From Pelodictyon phaeoclathratiforme BU-1 (GTDB taxonomy: Bacteria > Bacteroidota > Chlorobiia > Chlorobiales > Chlorobiaceae), in the NCBI RefSeq assembly GCF_000020645.1, contig NC_011060.1:2060501-2124500 (forward strand): DNA of 64,000 nucleotides. The letters are read 5' to 3'. Within the stretch, counting starts at the first letter, position 1. Each line of letters opens with the position of its first letter. Positions 1-9,647 of the stretch are shown piece after piece. The notes beneath the pieces are model-generated. The model was given only the letters and a program-made list of their open reading frames with translations. It ran no database searches and was not told where the DNA came from. Made by a program: the position numbers and the translations under genes.

Positions 1-1229
1 TTTCCGGCAATTTCTATTGCCTTGTCCTTTGTAATATAAAATGTCCGATTATTCAGCCAATTGTTATAGATTTCTATAGCAACCTGTAGTGAAAAATTTT
101 TCAATGCGCGAACAAAAACTTCCCGTTCAGACACCCTTTTCCATTTCGCACCTTCCCTCATGAGCCATTTTTCAATAAGTGCCTCATAAATCTGTACACT
201 ACTGGTATAAACCCTGTCATCTTCAACCAAATAATCAATATAGCTCATCAACATGGGACGAACCATCAGATTATTGCTGTTTTTCACAACCTGCAAGGCT
301 ATTTCTTTTTTTCTTCCATGAAGGTATTGCAAAACACTAGAACCATACTTTTGATTAAGATATTTATGCACATCTGCATCAGAAAAAGGATAAATATAAT
401 ATTTCTGAAATGTATGAAATCCGCCTCCACCTTTTCTTATACTCAGTTCATAGAGGTCATCCTCTTGTTGGGGGAAATACTGTGTACGGCAGGTAATAAC
501 GACCTCTTTATACCGGCAAGTAGCATCAACAATTTGATCGACCCGCAGCTTAAATGCCTCTTCATCTGATCGGGATTTATCTTTTGGAAAGATAAAGGGA
601 TCTTCATCAAGACCATCAAGCAAGAGAATCGTATTTGGAATATCATCACAATTCATATTTTTTATTCTTTCCAGAATATCATCCGGTTTATCGGCATTCC
701 GGCTTTGAAAGCGAAGAAGCTTGATGGTATATGTTTTTCCGAAAAGAAAATCAAAGAAATTTACATACGAATAATTCTGCAAATACAGATTAAGCATAAA
801 TGCAGTCTTGCCCATCCCTGAATCAGCAAGGACAAGATAATATTTGTGACTTTCTACGTTTTCATTAAATGATTTTTTTAACATAAAATCAATAAGATCG
901 TATGTTTTCCCTGTATACTTATAGGCTTCACCCGGATTATCATACCTGTTAGGCGACTTTTCCGCCGCAGTTGTCCTGATGAATATGTGACTTAATTCCT
1001 TTATATCATCCTTTTCAAACTCAGGCTTCAAATCACGTGCTTTTTTAATGATACTATGCCACTCATTAATTTTTATCCATATTTTTCTGACAAATGTAAT
1101 GATCACAACACTTACAGCAACAACAATAATCAGCGATAATAATGAAACATATTTTTCATCAATTCCTGCCAACTCAAGCAGCCCTTTAATCCAGGGCAAT
1201 TCCGCTATCTGCTCATATATTGGGTCCAT
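1..1229 (-). CDS. Membrane-anchored NACHT-family NTPase, C-terminus cut by window edge
   Basis: An open frame of about 409 codons reads from ATG at 1229 off the left edge. Residues 29-47 form one hydrophobic helix (SLLSLIIVVAVSVV), so the protein is probably membrane-anchored with the rest cytoplasmic. A P-loop follows (DSGMGKT, residues 136-142), then a Walker B (ILLLDGLDED, 201-210) of the NACHT/STAND type with an acidic patch after the first Asp, then a VVITCRTQYFP sensor strand (about 243-253). These three motifs in this order are typical of NACHT NTPases, which act as regulated switches in bacterial anti-phage and cell-death proteins. The C-terminal sensor or effector part lies outside the window. 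It sits on the same strand 92 bp downstream of a type III-like restriction gene, which fits a defence island. The NTPase class is secure and the defence role is inferred from family and neighbours. Confidence 0.8.
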   Translation of the reverse strand, partial: MDPIYEQIAELPWIKGLLELAGIDEKYVSLLSLIIVVAVSVVIITFVRKIWIKINEWHSIIKKARDLKPEFEKDDIKELSHIFIRTTAAEKSPNRYDNPGEAYKYTGKTYDLIDFMLKKSFNENVESHKYYLVLADSGMGKTAFMLNLYLQNYSYVNFFDFLFGKTYTIKLLRFQSRNADKPDDILERIKNMNCDDIPNTILLLDGLDEDPFIFPKDKSRSDEEAFKLRVDQIVDATCRYKEVVITCRTQYFPQQEDDLYELSIRKGGGGFHTFQKYYIYPFSDADVHKYLNQKYGSSVLQYLHGRKKEIALQVVKNSNNLMVRPMLMSYIDYLVEDDRVYTSSVQIYEALIEKWLMREGAKWKRVSEREVFVRALKNFSLQVAIEIYNNWLNNRTFYITKDKAIEIAG

Positions 1230-1321
1230 TTAATGAACTTGATTGATTATGATTGAAGAAATCAGCTCTGCAGAACAATCATCTGATTTTAACAAAAATA
1301 CCATACCGAAAAATATCCATT

Positions 1322-4048
1322 TCAGCACTTCATCTCAAACCGCCCAGCCAGATATTCAAAGCTTGAAGTCGTAGCGACCTGATCATGGGGAATCAACAGG
1401 TATTTCCAGGGTTTTCCGTTGTTGGCGGTGGTAAAGCCGGTGGCATAGGAGCAATACCGCAGTGCAGCAGCGGTTTTTTCCAGAACTTCCCGGCTGTCGA
1501 GTTCGTTGGCAGCTTTTGTTTCGATCATATAGATAGAATAGGCGGTTTCAACAATGAAGTCGGGTTCGTAGCGTTTTGTGTTGTTCTGCCAGTAGATCCT
1601 GAACTGGTTTGGAGCAGGACGGAGCCATTTGAGCACCTGAATGTCGTGTTCCAGCACAAAAGCAAGCTCTTTTTCAGCTTTGGAGTCAAATTTGTATTCG
1701 AAGTGGCAGGCTTTTTCAAAGCCGCGATAGACGTATTTGGGGATGGTGTTGACGGGAGTTACCGGATCACGGTAATCCTTGTAACCATTTAGTGCGAGAG
1801 CAGAGCCGTCCCATTGTTCAATTTTGACAAAGGGCAGCACTTTCGGCTCCCGGTAGTGCGGTTCACCCATCCGGAAATGTTTTTTCATCTGATCACCGAT
1901 ATTGGCCGCAATAAACTTGCGAGCTTGATAGACCAGTGTCGGAAGTTGAGTCGTGTCGTCAAGAGTGGATTCAAGTTTCTCCAGCGCCTGCCGGGCAAGC
2001 TTGTGCAGAAGATCGGCATTGCTGTCGTAGTCAACCTCGGTGGAGTAGTTGAGCACTTCAGCAACAATCTGGTTTTTCGGTGTTTCCCGTCCCAATGCTC
2101 CCTGCTGCACACCGATCGTGTCCACCATGTTGTCTTTCAGGTTGCGGCGGATGATCTCTTCAGCCATGATGCGGAAATCGAATCCGCTCGTCACATCAAG
2201 ATCAAAATCCTCAAACCACACGGGAACGTCACCCTTCACCAGATCCATTCGGGGAATATCAATGCTGTTCTTGCGGTAACTGGCTACGGTATCGGCATAA
2301 GCGATCCCGGCTTCAACCAGAATCTCTCCGGCAAAGAGGTTAATTTGCCCCTGACCAAGATCGTGCTCTACCTTTTGCATCACCAGTTGCCTGACCTCCG
2401 GCTTCAGCAGATCTGCGCTGCTGGTGACTCCCTCGGCAGCACTGAAGGATGGCAAGGCATTGATAATCGCTTTTTTGGCATCAAGTGATCGCGTTGCTTT
2501 CCGCCGTTCCCCTTCATCCTTTATGGAAGCTATGCGCTCAGTTTCCTGCTGCACCTCATTTTCAACACGGGGCAGTGCGGTCACCGCCACAGTTTTTGCT
2601 CCAAGCTCCTCTTCCGGAATCTCGATATAGGTGAATTTATTGAGCACCGATTCGGGGTTCTGAGCCTCGGCAATAACCTTGTCAAAATTATCATGGGCTA
2701 CAACGGTCAGCTTGTCGATTTTGTCAACACCGGTCCGTTCACCGTTATAGGGAAGACGCAAACCCCGCCCGATTGTCTGTTCAATTAAAATAGAGGCGTT
2801 TGCTGCTCGCAGGGGAACAATGGTGTAGAGATTCCTGACATCCCACCCCTCTTTGAGCATGTTGACATGGACAACAATTTCAATATCGTTATCGGCGTTT
2901 TCAAGCTCGACAAACTGCCGCTCAACCTCATCATCCTTGCGCGTTGAGGAGTCAATCTGGAGCACCTTGTCACTGAACGCGCCATTGAAAAAAGAGGCGG
3001 ATCGGAGATAATCAGCCGTTTCACGTGCATGGTTGATGTCGCGGCAAACCACAAGGATAAAGGGTTTGACCTTTTCAACGCCATTCGTTCGGGAATAGAC
3101 TTCAAGCTCGGTTTTCGTATCCCAATGAAGGCTGACGGCATCCTCAAGCTTGATGATCTCGATCTCTTTATCGGTAAGCCCTTTCGGCTGAAAATTTTTG
3201 CGGGTTGCAATGGCCGGATTCTTGATGTATTTGCCGTCAGCCAGCGCACGGGCAAGCGTATACTCATAGACGATATTGCGGAACGGCAACCCTTTTTCAT
3301 CGGTCGGGGTCGCCGTCAACTCCAGACCAAGCACAGGTTTTAATTCATTAATGGCATTGCGGGAGGCATCAGCATGGTAACGGTGCGCCTCATCCATCAG
3401 AATCACCAGATCATTCAGTCCGGAGAGATAGCTCCAGTAGGAGTGGCCAAGATACTCCGCCAGCCGTTTCATTCTGGGCGGCTTCCCTTTCTCTTTGCCC
3501 TTGCTTGCCGGAGCGGCATCACGGTTGAACTTGGAGATATTGAAAATGTTGATCCTGATTTCCGTATCACGAAAAAGGATACCCTGCTGCTCATAATTGT
3601 CGCCGGTAATAACCACCGGCCGGTTATAGACAAACTCGGCAATGCCGTTGAAGACATATTTGCTGTAGTTGGGATTACCGAAATCCTCAATCAGCTTTTC
3701 GTAGATGGTGAGATTCGGCGCAAGCACAAAGAAGTTCCTGATCCCTTTCTGCAGATAGAGCCAGGCAATACAGGCACCCATCAGGCGGGTCTTTCCGACT
3801 CCGGTGGCAATGGAAAAACAGAGTGAGGGAAATGCCCGTTCAAAATCGGTACAGGAGGGATAACGGGAAGAGACGATCTCAAGCGCACCATCAAGATCAC
3901 CGTTTTTTTCAAGGGAGAGAGCTTCGGCAAGTTCTGCCACAATATCGAGCGCTTCACGTAGCGGTTCACGGAGGGAGAGGCGTTGCTTGATGTATGCTGC
4001 TTTAGAATTCATGAAGGGGGTTCTTAAACGTTTTGGTTGTATTGCCAC
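1322..4048 (-). CDS. Type III-like restriction enzyme Res subunit (SF2 helicase-nuclease)
   Basis: 908 aa. Superfamily 2 helicase motifs are clear: Walker A ATGVGKT near residue 80, DEAH in ILMDEAHRY near 212, LTATP near 245 and motif VI QTIGRGLRLP near 455. Near the C-terminus YEPDFIVE...MIETKA gives a PD-(D/E)xK nuclease signature, as in type III Res subunits that translocate or switch on DNA and cleave with the Mod partner. The gene lies 45 bp downstream of the methylase on the same strand, so both are probably one transcript. The start used is GTG at 4048, preceded by AAGGG. An in-frame ATG at 4012 is the alternative. No frameshift or missing motif is visible, so the enzyme looks intact. 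Confidence 0.9.
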   Translation of the reverse strand: MAIQPKRLRTPFMNSKAAYIKQRLSLREPLREALDIVAELAEALSLEKNGDLDGALEIVSSRYPSCTDFERAFPSLCFSIATGVGKTRLMGACIAWLYLQKGIRNFFVLAPNLTIYEKLIEDFGNPNYSKYVFNGIAEFVYNRPVVITGDNYEQQGILFRDTEIRINIFNISKFNRDAAPASKGKEKGKPPRMKRLAEYLGHSYWSYLSGLNDLVILMDEAHRYHADASRNAINELKPVLGLELTATPTDEKGLPFRNIVYEYTLARALADGKYIKNPAIATRKNFQPKGLTDKEIEIIKLEDAVSLHWDTKTELEVYSRTNGVEKVKPFILVVCRDINHARETADYLRSASFFNGAFSDKVLQIDSSTRKDDEVERQFVELENADNDIEIVVHVNMLKEGWDVRNLYTIVPLRAANASILIEQTIGRGLRLPYNGERTGVDKIDKLTVVAHDNFDKVIAEAQNPESVLNKFTYIEIPEEELGAKTVAVTALPRVENEVQQETERIASIKDEGERRKATRSLDAKKAIINALPSFSAAEGVTSSADLLKPEVRQLVMQKVEHDLGQGQINLFAGEILVEAGIAYADTVASYRKNSIDIPRMDLVKGDVPVWFEDFDLDVTSGFDFRIMAEEIIRRNLKDNMVDTIGVQQGALGRETPKNQIVAEVLNYSTEVDYDSNADLLHKLARQALEKLESTLDDTTQLPTLVYQARKFIAANIGDQMKKHFRMGEPHYREPKVLPFVKIEQWDGSALALNGYKDYRDPVTPVNTIPKYVYRGFEKACHFEYKFDSKAEKELAFVLEHDIQVLKWLRPAPNQFRIYWQNNTKRYEPDFIVETAYSIYMIETKAANELDSREVLEKTAAALRYCSYATGFTTANNGKPWKYLLIPHDQVATTSSFEYLAGRFEMKC

Positions 4049-4093
4049 TTCGCCCTTAATAACGATCTCTGCCTCAGGACAAGCTCTGTATCA

Positions 4094-5737
4094 TCACTCA
4101 AAAAGGTCGGTCTGTCTTGACTCTTCAACTTCCTCACTCTCAATAGCCAACTCCGGTTCATCCGGCACCTCCTCCTCCGCACGATCGTAAGGCACCTGCA
4201 CAATATTCAGGCTGTAATCCTCCCGGCCAAATTCGCACCGGCCAAGCAGCATGTTCGGAATTTTTTTGATGGAAATATTCGGGTAGCGATGGGCACACTC
4301 TTTCTGATAGGCCTTGCAGGCAAGCAGCAGGCTTTCATCCGGCTGCATCTCTTCATGAATTCCGTCAAGCATTTCAACCGTCATAAAGCCGGTTGTGGTG
4401 AAGAGAAAATCCTTTTCGCTGCTTCGAGCCTGCTTCCAGTAGACATGTTCATCTGGCAGGTATCGGAACCCCTCCTGCTTTGCCATTGCGGCTGCAAGCA
4501 TATCGGGATTGTACTTCTTGCTGATAATCCAGTTCCCGTATTTGTCCCTGTTCAGGAGAGAAGGGGCAAGCGTATAGAACCTGAAGCCGCCGCCACCCTG
4601 CCACTCAACAGCTTTGCTGATACCACCCTGGTCGGTACCATCAACTACCTGCTTCAGGCGAGAATAACAATGCGTTTTTGCATGTTCACCAAGCTCAATA
4701 CCGATCCATTTTCGGCCCATTTTATGCACTACGGCTGCAGTTGTGCCGGAGCCAAGGAAAGAGTCGAGAACAAGATCTCCTTCTCGGGAGGCAAGTGCCA
4801 TTATCCGATAAACAAGCTTTTCTGGTTTTGGCGTAGCAAAAACATTCTCAGAATTGAATTGCTTCCCTTCTCTTTTTGCATCCTGGTTATCACCAACTTC
4901 TATACGATACCAAATTGTTTTTGAGACTAATCCTTCTTGAACATCACTTAAAAAACGCTTTATCGAAGGAACATTATTACCATCTTTTCCAAACCATATT
5001 CGATTATCCTTAACGAGTTCCTCGAATTTTTCTTTTGAAACTCTCCAACTATAACCAGCAGGTGGATTAACGATTCTGCCACTTGGTATTTGTATTGGGT
5101 AGTCAGTTGACGAGCTATATGTCTTTACGGATAAATCACTTGATTTCCAGAGACCCCGTAAATCATTATCATAATTTTTATATCGCTTATCCATTTCTTC
5201 AGTTCTCGGCAATAAATACGGCCTCCAGATCTCCTTGTTTTTGGCATAGACAAGAATATGATCATGGCTGTCAGAGAGCCATTTCGCATCATTTTGAGGT
5301 GAATATTTTTTCTCCCAGATCACATTATTGACAAAGTTGCGCCTTCCGAAAATCTCATCACAAAGCACCTTGAGGTAATGGCTTTCATCATCATCAATCG
5401 AGATCCAGATTGAACCATCATTAGCCAGCAGGTCGCGCAGGATTTTCAGCCGGGGTGCCATCAGGTTCAACCACTGGCTGTGCTCAATCCCGTCGTCATA
5501 ATGCTCAAACGCATTGCCTGTGTTATACGGTGGATCAATATAGATGCATTTGACCTTCCCCGCATAGTCCTGCTCCAGCGCCTTCAGTGCAAGCAGGTTG
5601 TCACCCTGAATCAGCATGTTGCCGCTACCGGGGTCACCACAACTGTATTCCGGCTGCTCGATGAGAATCCTCGGCTCAAGCTTCGGCTCTTCACCCTTTC
5701 CTATCCAGGTCAGCTCTAATTTTTGATTTGGTTTCAT
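4094..5737 (-). CDS. Site-specific DNA adenine methyltransferase, type III Mod-like
   Basis: 547 aa. The catalytic motif DPPYNTG lies near residue 93 and the AdoMet-binding FxGxG motif (DSFLGSGTT) near 325. This DPPY-first, FxGxG-last order is the beta class used by type III Mod subunits. The long insert between the motifs is where target recognition resides in this class. The C-terminal extension ends in an acidic, charged tail (EEVEESRQTDLFE). The protein should methylate adenine in an asymmetric site, protect the host and guide the Res subunit encoded directly downstream. A SNF2 helicase further upstream on the same strand makes the set larger than a minimal type III system. The family is certain and the site specificity cannot be read from sequence. 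Confidence 0.92.
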   Translation of the reverse strand: MKPNQKLELTWIGKGEEPKLEPRILIEQPEYSCGDPGSGNMLIQGDNLLALKALEQDYAGKVKCIYIDPPYNTGNAFEHYDDGIEHSQWLNLMAPRLKILRDLLANDGSIWISIDDDESHYLKVLCDEIFGRRNFVNNVIWEKKYSPQNDAKWLSDSHDHILVYAKNKEIWRPYLLPRTEEMDKRYKNYDNDLRGLWKSSDLSVKTYSSSTDYPIQIPSGRIVNPPAGYSWRVSKEKFEELVKDNRIWFGKDGNNVPSIKRFLSDVQEGLVSKTIWYRIEVGDNQDAKREGKQFNSENVFATPKPEKLVYRIMALASREGDLVLDSFLGSGTTAAVVHKMGRKWIGIELGEHAKTHCYSRLKQVVDGTDQGGISKAVEWQGGGGFRFYTLAPSLLNRDKYGNWIISKKYNPDMLAAAMAKQEGFRYLPDEHVYWKQARSSEKDFLFTTTGFMTVEMLDGIHEEMQPDESLLLACKAYQKECAHRYPNISIKKIPNMLLGRCEFGREDYSLNIVQVPYDRAEEEVPDEPELAIESEEVEESRQTDLFE

Positions 5738-5862
5738 TAATGCAATTCAACCCTTCAGTTTCAATACTCCAACAATCCGTTTTTAAAAACAAGTTATATA
5801 TGACGCTTTTCGTTGTAAACACACCTCTGCACAAACCAGCGTGGGGTAATACAACACATCAC

Positions 5863-6072
5863 TTACCATCTTTGCGTATGAGAGGCCAAATCAGACACTC
5901 CTAGATCCATTGCTTTTTCTGAAAGTCGCTGCAGAACATTCTTTTTGGGCTCAGCTCTTTGTTGCTGTGGACTCTCAATTTTAATCAAATACCTGTGATT
6001 CGGTAATAAGTCAACCTCTCCTTCGGGCAGAAGAACATGACCGTCATAGGTTGCATACAGCTTGTGTACCAT
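5863..6072 (-). CDS. Small DUF104/AF2212-like antitoxin-type protein, orphan
   Basis: 69 aa. The N-terminal half (KLYATYDGHVLLPEGEVDL followed by a NHRYLIKIE strand) has the beta-rich pattern of DUF104/AF2212-like proteins, which are usually antitoxins of PIN-domain (VapC) toxins. The C-terminal half is a charged helix that would contact the toxin. I found no PIN-domain frame in the 125 bp downstream before the methylase, so the toxin has been lost or lies elsewhere. It is embedded in the restriction operon and could act as a regulator there. The assignment rests on the fold-like pattern of a very short protein. Confidence 0.55.
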   Translation of the reverse strand: MVHKLYATYDGHVLLPEGEVDLLPNHRYLIKIESPQQQRAEPKKNVLQRLSEKAMDLGVSDLASHTQRW

Positions 6073-6122
6073 AGTCTAATTCCTCTTTTAAATTATAGAT
6101 AGCTCTCAACAATGCCTGCTTG

Positions 6123-6473
6123 TTATTGAAGCAAAACTTTGTTCGAACAACTGTTTGCCCGCTCTGCCTCAGCAAGGCGCTCTTCAGCTTCATTAATTTC
6201 AGCAATCCTCAGGCGGTAGTTGCGATCAAGATTCATCCAAAAATCAGCAGGGATACCGACAACGCGCTCAAGCTGTAGCGCCGTTTCAGGTGTAAGCTGA
6301 GCTGAGCCTTGAATAATATCATTTATGCTCTGTTCCGGCCTGCCCATGCGATCAGCCAACTCCGCCAGCGTTATCCCCGTAAACTCAAGATGTTCGGCAA
6401 GCGTAACACCCGGGCAGGAAACAAGTTCACGCGCAACAGCAATATCCTCTCTTGTTTTATATGCACTCTTCAT
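6123..6473 (-). CDS. HigA-type XRE antitoxin/regulator, without adjacent HigB
   Basis: 116 aa. The central part (GITLAELADRMGRPEQSINDIIQG) is a helix-turn-helix of the XRE/HigA type, followed by the family signature LTPETALQLERVVGIPADFWMNL. Such proteins bind their own promoter and neutralise an mRNA-cleaving HigB or act on an ImmA-like partner. Here no toxin precedes it: the gene starts 11 bp after the stop of the SNF2 helicase gene and is followed by a DUF104-like gene. It may be the transcriptional regulator of the SNF2-Mod-Res operon. The family call is firm and the regulatory role is inference. Confidence 0.75.
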   Translation of the reverse strand: MKSAYKTREDIAVARELVSCPGVTLAEHLEFTGITLAELADRMGRPEQSINDIIQGSAQLTPETALQLERVVGIPADFWMNLDRNYRLRIAEINEAEERLAEAERANSCSNKVLLQ

Positions 6474-6484
6474 GTCAGTTCATA

Positions 6485-9385
6485 TTATTGTAATTCCCAT
6501 CGAATTGAAAACAGAATGTTTTGGCTTACCTGTTGTTTCATTCTCGCTTCTACATCCTCTAATAATAGATCTTTTTTGCCTTCAATCTGATCCTGCGCCT
6601 CAAAAAGGTGGCGCCGTTTTTCGTCGCGCTGCTTTTCAAGTTCTTTTACGTTGCGACGCTCCTTTACCTTGCTTTCAAGATCGGAGAGCTTTCTGGCTTC
6701 AGCCTTGCGGAGCCTGATTTCCGCATCAAGGTCTTTAATCTCGCGCTCAAGGCTGAGCTTCATGTCTTCAGCCCATTTGTCGAGCTTTTCGTATTCATCA
6801 TCAAAAAACTGCGCGTTTCGGGTGTTGTTTTCCTTGAGGATTACTTCGGCAGCCTCTTTATTCATGATTGTAAACCGCTCTCCAACTTCCTCCGGGAGCA
6901 CAAGAGTTTTTCCCACTGTTGCGTCGAGTGAGAAAAATTTACGGCAGAGGTCGTGGTCGAGCAGTTCGCCTGTTTCGGTAAATCCGGTATGCAGCAGAAA
7001 GTCCTCGGTTTCAAAAGAGGAGATGGTCAGGCAGCGAAGCTGGAGCCATCCGCTCTTTCCAACGAAGGGCTCAAGAAGAGTGATCTGTTTGGGGGTGCCG
7101 GAATAGTCGAAGAGCAGCTCTCTCGGCTCAAGTGGTTGCTTTTTGCATGTTTCAATAATCCGGCGGGCAAGCGGATGGCCGACACGGTAGATGTTGGTAT
7201 CGTCCTCTACTTCTATTTCAGACTTTTTTCTGTTGGCCGCCGTTCGCAGCAGCAGATAGGGTCCGGGGTGTATCTGTTCGCCGGGAAATGGATTGCTATG
7301 CAGCCTGAAGGCATTATCGGATTGATCGAATGCCGCACAGTCGCGCAGGAAGTACCGGGTGATCTGCCAGAGCCACTGCTCATACTGGTTGAGGTAGTGC
7401 CGTCCTGTTTCAAGGCTGAAGCGGAGCTTCTGGTGAACCTCTTCATCAAAGTTTTCCAGCAGGTTCTGACGGGTATTTTCGAACCGTTCCTCGATATTGT
7501 GTTCAAGCTCCTCCTGCAGTCGGTCAAAAGCCTCCTGTATCTCTTCAGACCTGCGACATTCCTGATAGATAGCGGCAATCCGTTTTTCGAAATCAACGCC
7601 GCCCTCTATGCTACCAAGTACCTCATCGCTGGCTCCGAATACGCCGCTGAAGAGCCGGAATTTCTGGTCGAGCAACTGAAAAACCCTGTTATCGGCTTCA
7701 TTGGCCATGTTCAGAAAGTTGACGACAACGACATCAAAGCGCTGACCGTAGCGATGGCAGCGGCCAATGCGCTGCTCGATACGCTGAGGATTCCAGGGCA
7801 TATCGTAGTTGACCACCAGCGAGCAGAACTGCAGGTTGATCCCTTCGGCAGCAGCTTCTGTAGCAATCATGATGGTTGCTTCGTGCCGGAAATAATCTAC
7901 CAGAGCCTGACGCATATCGGCCGTAGGCGAACCGCTTACCCGGTCGGTACCTTTATGCTGCTCAATCCATGCCTTGTAAATTTTTCTCGATTCCGGATCG
8001 TTATTTGAACCGTTGAAGAGCACGATCTTGCCGCCAACTCCCTGCAGTTCGAGATTTTTTTTCAGGTAGAGCTGTGTACGGGTTGATTCGGTAAAAATAA
8101 TGGCTTTTTCTGGCGCTCCGAGCTCCTGCAGTTTCCTGAATCCGCCGCTCAGGGCGGTTACCAGCTTGTCACCTTTCGAGTTTTTCTGAATGATTCTGGC
8201 AAGTCGGGCGAACTCCCTCAGTTCGTTCCGTTCAGCAAGTACCGCTTTCCGCTCTTCCTGCGTGAGAGGTTCTTCAGCTTCATCAAGAGGAGGTTCGCCG
8301 TTTTCCTGCCACTCTTCACGCAATTCGTCAAAGGTCTCGAAGTCGAGGGAAATGGTCTCATTATCACTGTTCGGTGCCTGCCGGTCAAGCAGGGCGTCAA
8401 GCTTTGCGGCAAGTCCTTCAAGGGTACCCTGAATGGCAAAGGTTGACGAGGCAAGCAGTTTTCGGAGTATCAGCGTCATGAGCTTGCGCTGACTGACCGG
8501 CAGGGCGTACAGGTCGGGCTTGATCAGATAGTTGGAAACGAGATCGTAAAGCTCCTGCTCCTCCTTGTAGGGATAGTACTCCTGAACAATGGCGAGGCGG
8601 TTGGTGTATTTGACATATTCAAGCACTTGGCGCCTCAGCGTTCGCTTACAAAGCGGCTTCAGGCGCTCTTTCAGCTCATTGAAATTACCATCTTCGAGGA
8701 TGCGGGAGTAGCGGCTCTTGAAGCTTTTCAGGTCACCGAAAGCGTAGTCGTCAATGATGCTGACCATGCCGTACAGCTCCAGAATCGAATTCTGCAGCGG
8801 TGTGGCCGTCAGAAGCACTTTTTTGCAGGCGGAAAGTGAGTTCTTTATTGATTGCCCGATGCGGTTGGACGACTTATAGACATTACGAAGCCGGTGAGCC
8901 TCGTCAATAATGACCAGATCCCATTGAACAAAGCCAAGGAGATCTTCCCTGGCACGTGCAAACTGAAAGGAGCAGATAACAATTTCCTGGCACTCAAAGG
9001 GGTTTCGATTTCCTTTTTTTTTCTCGGCATTAAATGATTTCGATTCAAGAATAACCGAGGGAAGGTAAAACTTGTCGGCCAGTTCCTGATTCCACTGCTT
9101 GCGCAGACTTGCCGGACAGATTACCAGCAGCTTTCTTTTACGCTCAGCCCAAAGCTGGGAAAGTATTATACCGGCTTCAATCGTTTTTCCAAGACCGACT
9201 TCATCAGCAAGAATTGCCCCTTTGGATAAGGGCGATTTGAAAGCGAATAAAGCAGCATCAATCTGGTGAGGGTTCAAGTCAACCTGGGCATCCTGCAGCG
9301 ATGCCGTCAACTTGCAGAGATCAGCAGAAGAGTGACGGCGTGTCAGCTCCCAGGCTATATATTTGGCATGATACTCTGTATTCAC
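6485..9385 (-). CDS. SNF2/RapA-family helicase associated with a restriction system
   Basis: About 966 aa from GTG at 9385 (VNTEYHAKY..., where homologous proteins usually begin). A TTG at 9415 would add ten residues. Motifs: Walker A ADEVGLGKTIEAG near residue 70, DEAH in VIIDEAHRL near 165, LTATPLQN near 195, and motifs V/VI ATEAAAEGINLQFC and QRIGRCHRYGQ in the second RecA lobe. This is the Swi2/Snf2 branch, a dsDNA translocase that remodels protein-DNA complexes. The C-terminal 300 residues are rich in charged heptads (coiled coil) ending in ARMKQQVSQNILF. It heads a same-strand set with HigA, Mod and Res. SNF2 proteins also accompany methylases in DISARM and related systems, but the other DISARM genes are absent here. 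It is probably a motor component of an extended type III-like defence system. Confidence 0.85.
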   Translation of the reverse strand: MNTEYHAKYIAWELTRRHSSADLCKLTASLQDAQVDLNPHQIDAALFAFKSPLSKGAILADEVGLGKTIEAGIILSQLWAERKRKLLVICPASLRKQWNQELADKFYLPSVILESKSFNAEKKKGNRNPFECQEIVICSFQFARAREDLLGFVQWDLVIIDEAHRLRNVYKSSNRIGQSIKNSLSACKKVLLTATPLQNSILELYGMVSIIDDYAFGDLKSFKSRYSRILEDGNFNELKERLKPLCKRTLRRQVLEYVKYTNRLAIVQEYYPYKEEQELYDLVSNYLIKPDLYALPVSQRKLMTLILRKLLASSTFAIQGTLEGLAAKLDALLDRQAPNSDNETISLDFETFDELREEWQENGEPPLDEAEEPLTQEERKAVLAERNELREFARLARIIQKNSKGDKLVTALSGGFRKLQELGAPEKAIIFTESTRTQLYLKKNLELQGVGGKIVLFNGSNNDPESRKIYKAWIEQHKGTDRVSGSPTADMRQALVDYFRHEATIMIATEAAAEGINLQFCSLVVNYDMPWNPQRIEQRIGRCHRYGQRFDVVVVNFLNMANEADNRVFQLLDQKFRLFSGVFGASDEVLGSIEGGVDFEKRIAAIYQECRRSEEIQEAFDRLQEELEHNIEERFENTRQNLLENFDEEVHQKLRFSLETGRHYLNQYEQWLWQITRYFLRDCAAFDQSDNAFRLHSNPFPGEQIHPGPYLLLRTAANRKKSEIEVEDDTNIYRVGHPLARRIIETCKKQPLEPRELLFDYSGTPKQITLLEPFVGKSGWLQLRCLTISSFETEDFLLHTGFTETGELLDHDLCRKFFSLDATVGKTLVLPEEVGERFTIMNKEAAEVILKENNTRNAQFFDDEYEKLDKWAEDMKLSLEREIKDLDAEIRLRKAEARKLSDLESKVKERRNVKELEKQRDEKRRHLFEAQDQIEGKKDLLLEDVEARMKQQVSQNILFSIRWELQ

Positions 9386-9628
9386 TGAAAGGATAAGGTT
9401 GAAGCCAGAAAACAACGCGTAAGGTAACTGATTGTATCGTTTTTAAATATACGATTACAGCCAAAGCACGGCAAGAAAAATAATTGTGTTTTTTGATGGT
9501 ACCTCTAACCTGGCAGCACGATTTTGCAGTCTAAAAAAAACTTCGTTTGATGCAACAAAGCGCCTTCCTTTCTGCTGCATACAGAACCACTGAAACCGAA
9601 TGCCATGCATTCGAAAAAATCATCGGCA

Positions 9629-9642
9629 CCGCTGATCAGCGG
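9629..9642. terminator. Palindromic terminator after the hybrid kinase gene
   Basis: A perfect 14-bp palindrome (CCGCTGATCAGCGG) lies just beyond the stop of the sensor kinase gene. It is flanked by a T-run on the plus side (CTTTTTT) and a second T-run (GATTTTTTCG) on the minus side. It would end the minus-strand kinase transcript and separate it from the defence operon that starts near 9385. Confidence 0.6.
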
Positions 9643-9647
9643 CTTTT

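Noticed and set aside
1385..3826. Several long plus-strand frames opposite the Res gene, and similar frames opposite sucA, lpd and the SNF2 gene
   Set aside because: They are antisense shadows of well-supported genes with no family resemblance.
5738..5862. A PIN-domain toxin partner for the DUF104-like gene
   Set aside because: The 125 bp downstream hold no open frame with PIN motifs.
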